Shown here: positions 6,277-7,863 of the stretch, one piece after another
Layout: the number at the start of each line of letters is the position of its first letter
Position numbering within the stretch: the first letter of the stretch is position 1
From: a bacterium
GTDB taxonomy: Bacteria; Actinomycetota; Acidimicrobiia; Acidimicrobiales; Ilumatobacteraceae
Direction of reading: 5' to 3'
Assembly (NCBI GenBank): GCA_029978815.1
Contig: JAPOIQ010000040.1
Coordinates: 1-7,863, forward strand
Length of the DNA stretch: 7,863 bases
The notes under the pieces: model-generated
What the model saw: the letters and a program-made list of their open reading frames with translations, nothing else
What the model was told of the DNA's origin: nothing
Database searches by the model: none
Program-made: the position numbers and the translations under genes

Positions 6277-7863
6277 TGGGAGAACCAACTGCAATTTCTG
6301 AAGAGCGCCGTCAAGAACTTCGCAATCGGTATCTCGCCGAGCGCGATAAGCGCCTTCGTGCTGACGGCAACAACCAGTACCTCGAGCCAACCGGACGATT
6401 CGCCGGCATCACTGATGACCCGTATACCGCACGCGTAGAACGAGACCCGGTGAGCGATGACGTCACCGTTGCGGTGATTGGGGCTGGATTTTCAGGGCTT
6501 GTCACCGGTGCCGCGCTGAAGAAGGCTGGCGTTGACAACATCCGGTTGATCGATGCCGCAGGTGATGTTGGTGGTGTCTGGTACTGGAACCGATACCCGG
6601 GGGCGATGTGCGACACCGCAGCAATGATCTATCTGCCACTTCTTGAAGAAACTGGCACTGTCCCCTCAGCAAAGTACGTCCCAGCGCACGAAATTTTTGC
6701 TCACGCGCAAAGTATTGCGACGACGTTCAACCTGTATGAAAACGCACTTCTATCGACGAGTGTGAGCGAAGTTTCTTGGGATGAACCTGCAGCCCGGTGG
6801 AGGATCACAACCGACCGAGGCGACGATTTCACGGCGAAATTTGTGGCGACGGGAACCGGCCCCTTGCATCGGCCAAAGTTGCCAGGCATCGACGGTATTG
6901 ACTCATTCGAAGGCCATGCGTTCCACACAAGTCGATGGGATTACGACTATTGCGGCGGAGGTCCCGCCGATATCCCGATGGACAAACTTGGAGACAAGCG
7001 AATTGCGGTGATCGGCACTGGAGCAACCGCTGTCCAGTGCATCCCAAAGGTTGGGCGTGATGCTGGCGAACTTTTCGTGTTCCAACGCACGCCATCGTCG
7101 ATCGACATTCGAAATAATCACCCGATCGATCCGGAATGGTTTGCCTCGCTCGAACCAGGCTGGCAACGAGAGTGGTTACGAAATTTCACCCTGTTGCAAA
7201 CCGGTGGATATGCAGAGGTCGACCTTGTGATGGACGGTTGGACCGATATCGCGCAACGTGTGCGCGATCGGGTTGCTGCACGTGTGATGGCTGGCGCAGA
7301 ACTCAGCCCTGAAACAACGCTCGCTGCGTATGAAGAATCCGACGATGAAAAGATGGAAGAGATCCGTGCGCGTGTCGATGCGATTGTGCACGACCCGGCC
7401 ACCGCGGAGGCTCTGAAACCGTGGTACCGACAGTTATGTAAGCGTCCGTGCTTCCATGATGAGTACCTTCAGACATACAACCGTCCAAACGTCACATTGG
7501 TAGACACCGATGGCCAAGGTGTTGATCGCATCGATGCGACCGGTATTTGGGCCAACGGCCAGCATTACGAGGTCGACTGCATCGTGTTTGCATCGGGTTT
7601 CGAGGTCGGTACCGACTTGTCACGTCGATCTGGATTCGAGATCTTGGGGCGAGGCGGAGTATCGCTTGAGCAGCATTGGGCGACTGGCATGCGCACATTG
7701 CACGGAACTCACGTCGATGGGTTCCCGAACCTGTTCGTCCTTGCAACGGCGCAGGCAGCCAACCTGATCTCGAACGTTCCTCACAACTACGTTGAGGCGA
7801 GCGATGCAATTGCGGCTGTTGTTGTGCAATCAGAGCATCTTGGATCGTCAACCGTTGAACCTC
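6276..7863 (+). CDS. Baeyer-Villiger-type FAD monooxygenase (incomplete at window end)
   Basis: The reading frame is open from ATG6276 to the window edge (529 codons plus one base), with no stop. It is a class B flavoprotein monooxygenase, expected to use FAD and NADPH with O2 to convert ketones to esters or lactones, or to oxygenate a heteroatom. FAD site: G-A-G-F-S-G (69-74). Baeyer-Villiger motifs: G-G-V-W-Y-W-N-R-Y-P-G-A-M-C-D (99-113) and F-E-G-H-A-F-H-T-S-R-W (211-221, matching F-x-G-x3-H-x3-W). NADP site: G-T-G-A-T-A (247-252). F-Q-R-T-P (269-273) carries Arg271, corresponding to the catalytic arginine in phenylacetone monooxygenase-type enzymes. Met111 replaces the arginine common in Y-P-G-A-R-C-D, and C-D-T-A-A-M-I-Y follows where characterised enzymes have C-D-I-E-S-type sequence, so the substrate pocket probably differs. 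About 60-80 C-terminal residues are likely missing, judging from usual family length. Substrate is unknown. Confidence 0.92.
   Translation, partial: MGEPTAISEERRQELRNRYLAERDKRLRADGNNQYLEPTGRFAGITDDPYTARVERDPVSDDVTVAVIGAGFSGLVTGAALKKAGVDNIRLIDAAGDVGGVWYWNRYPGAMCDTAAMIYLPLLEETGTVPSAKYVPAHEIFAHAQSIATTFNLYENALLSTSVSEVSWDEPAARWRITTDRGDDFTAKFVATGTGPLHRPKLPGIDGIDSFEGHAFHTSRWDYDYCGGGPADIPMDKLGDKRIAVIGTGATAVQCIPKVGRDAGELFVFQRTPSSIDIRNNHPIDPEWFASLEPGWQREWLRNFTLLQTGGYAEVDLVMDGWTDIAQRVRDRVAARVMAGAELSPETTLAAYEESDDEKMEEIRARVDAIVHDPATAEALKPWYRQLCKRPCFHDEYLQTYNRPNVTLVDTDGQGVDRIDATGIWANGQHYEVDCIVFASGFEVGTDLSRRSGFEILGRGGVSLEQHWATGMRTLHGTHVDGFPNLFVLATAQAANLISNVPHNYVEASDAIAAVVVQSEHLGSSTVEP

Overview
The window looks like a chromosomal segment of a free-living bacterium, most likely an actinobacterium. 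A marine or freshwater Acidimicrobiia-type genome would fit. This rests on moderately high GC by eye, GTG/ATG starts with few strong Shine-Dalgarno sites, possible leaderless promoters, and a gene mix of SDR, LLM flavin oxidoreductase and Baeyer-Villiger-type monooxygenase. The taxonomic call is an inference; no marker gene is present. No mobile elements, CRISPR array, rRNA or tRNA were seen, and every gene body looks intact apart from the two cut by the window ends.

Layout: positions 2-109 hold the last 35 codons of a polar amino-acid ABC transporter ATPase (+). An SDR oxidoreductase follows (168-944, +), then a membrane protein of about 15 helices resembling DUF2157 (1008-2408, +). Next are a class III PLP aminotransferase related to glutamate-1-semialdehyde aminomutase (about 2473-3756, +) and, 9 bases later, a single-domain FKBP-type prolyl isomerase (3766-4146, +). 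A convergent gene on the minus strand encodes a two-domain 3-mercaptopyruvate-type sulfurtransferase (4159-5016). It is divergent from a second plus-strand cluster: an LLM-class flavin oxidoreductase (5076-6065), a 62-residue protein with a LIM-like half zinc-site pattern (6088-6276), and a Baeyer-Villiger-type FAD monooxygenase (6276 to the window end, incomplete).

How the genes may work together: the three genes on the right are tightly packed (22-base gap, then a TAATG stop/start overlap) and probably form one operon for oxidative metabolism of a small organic substrate, with the zinc-site protein as an unexplained partner. The aminotransferase and FKBP genes also look cotranscribed. The 59-base divergent region (5017-5075) holds two -10-like hexamers at leaderless spacing and an inverted repeat between them. 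The most interesting points are the LIM-like mini-protein between two flavin oxygenases and this compact divergent control region. The rest is ordinary housekeeping or accessory metabolism, and I see no convincing new defence or mobile system.
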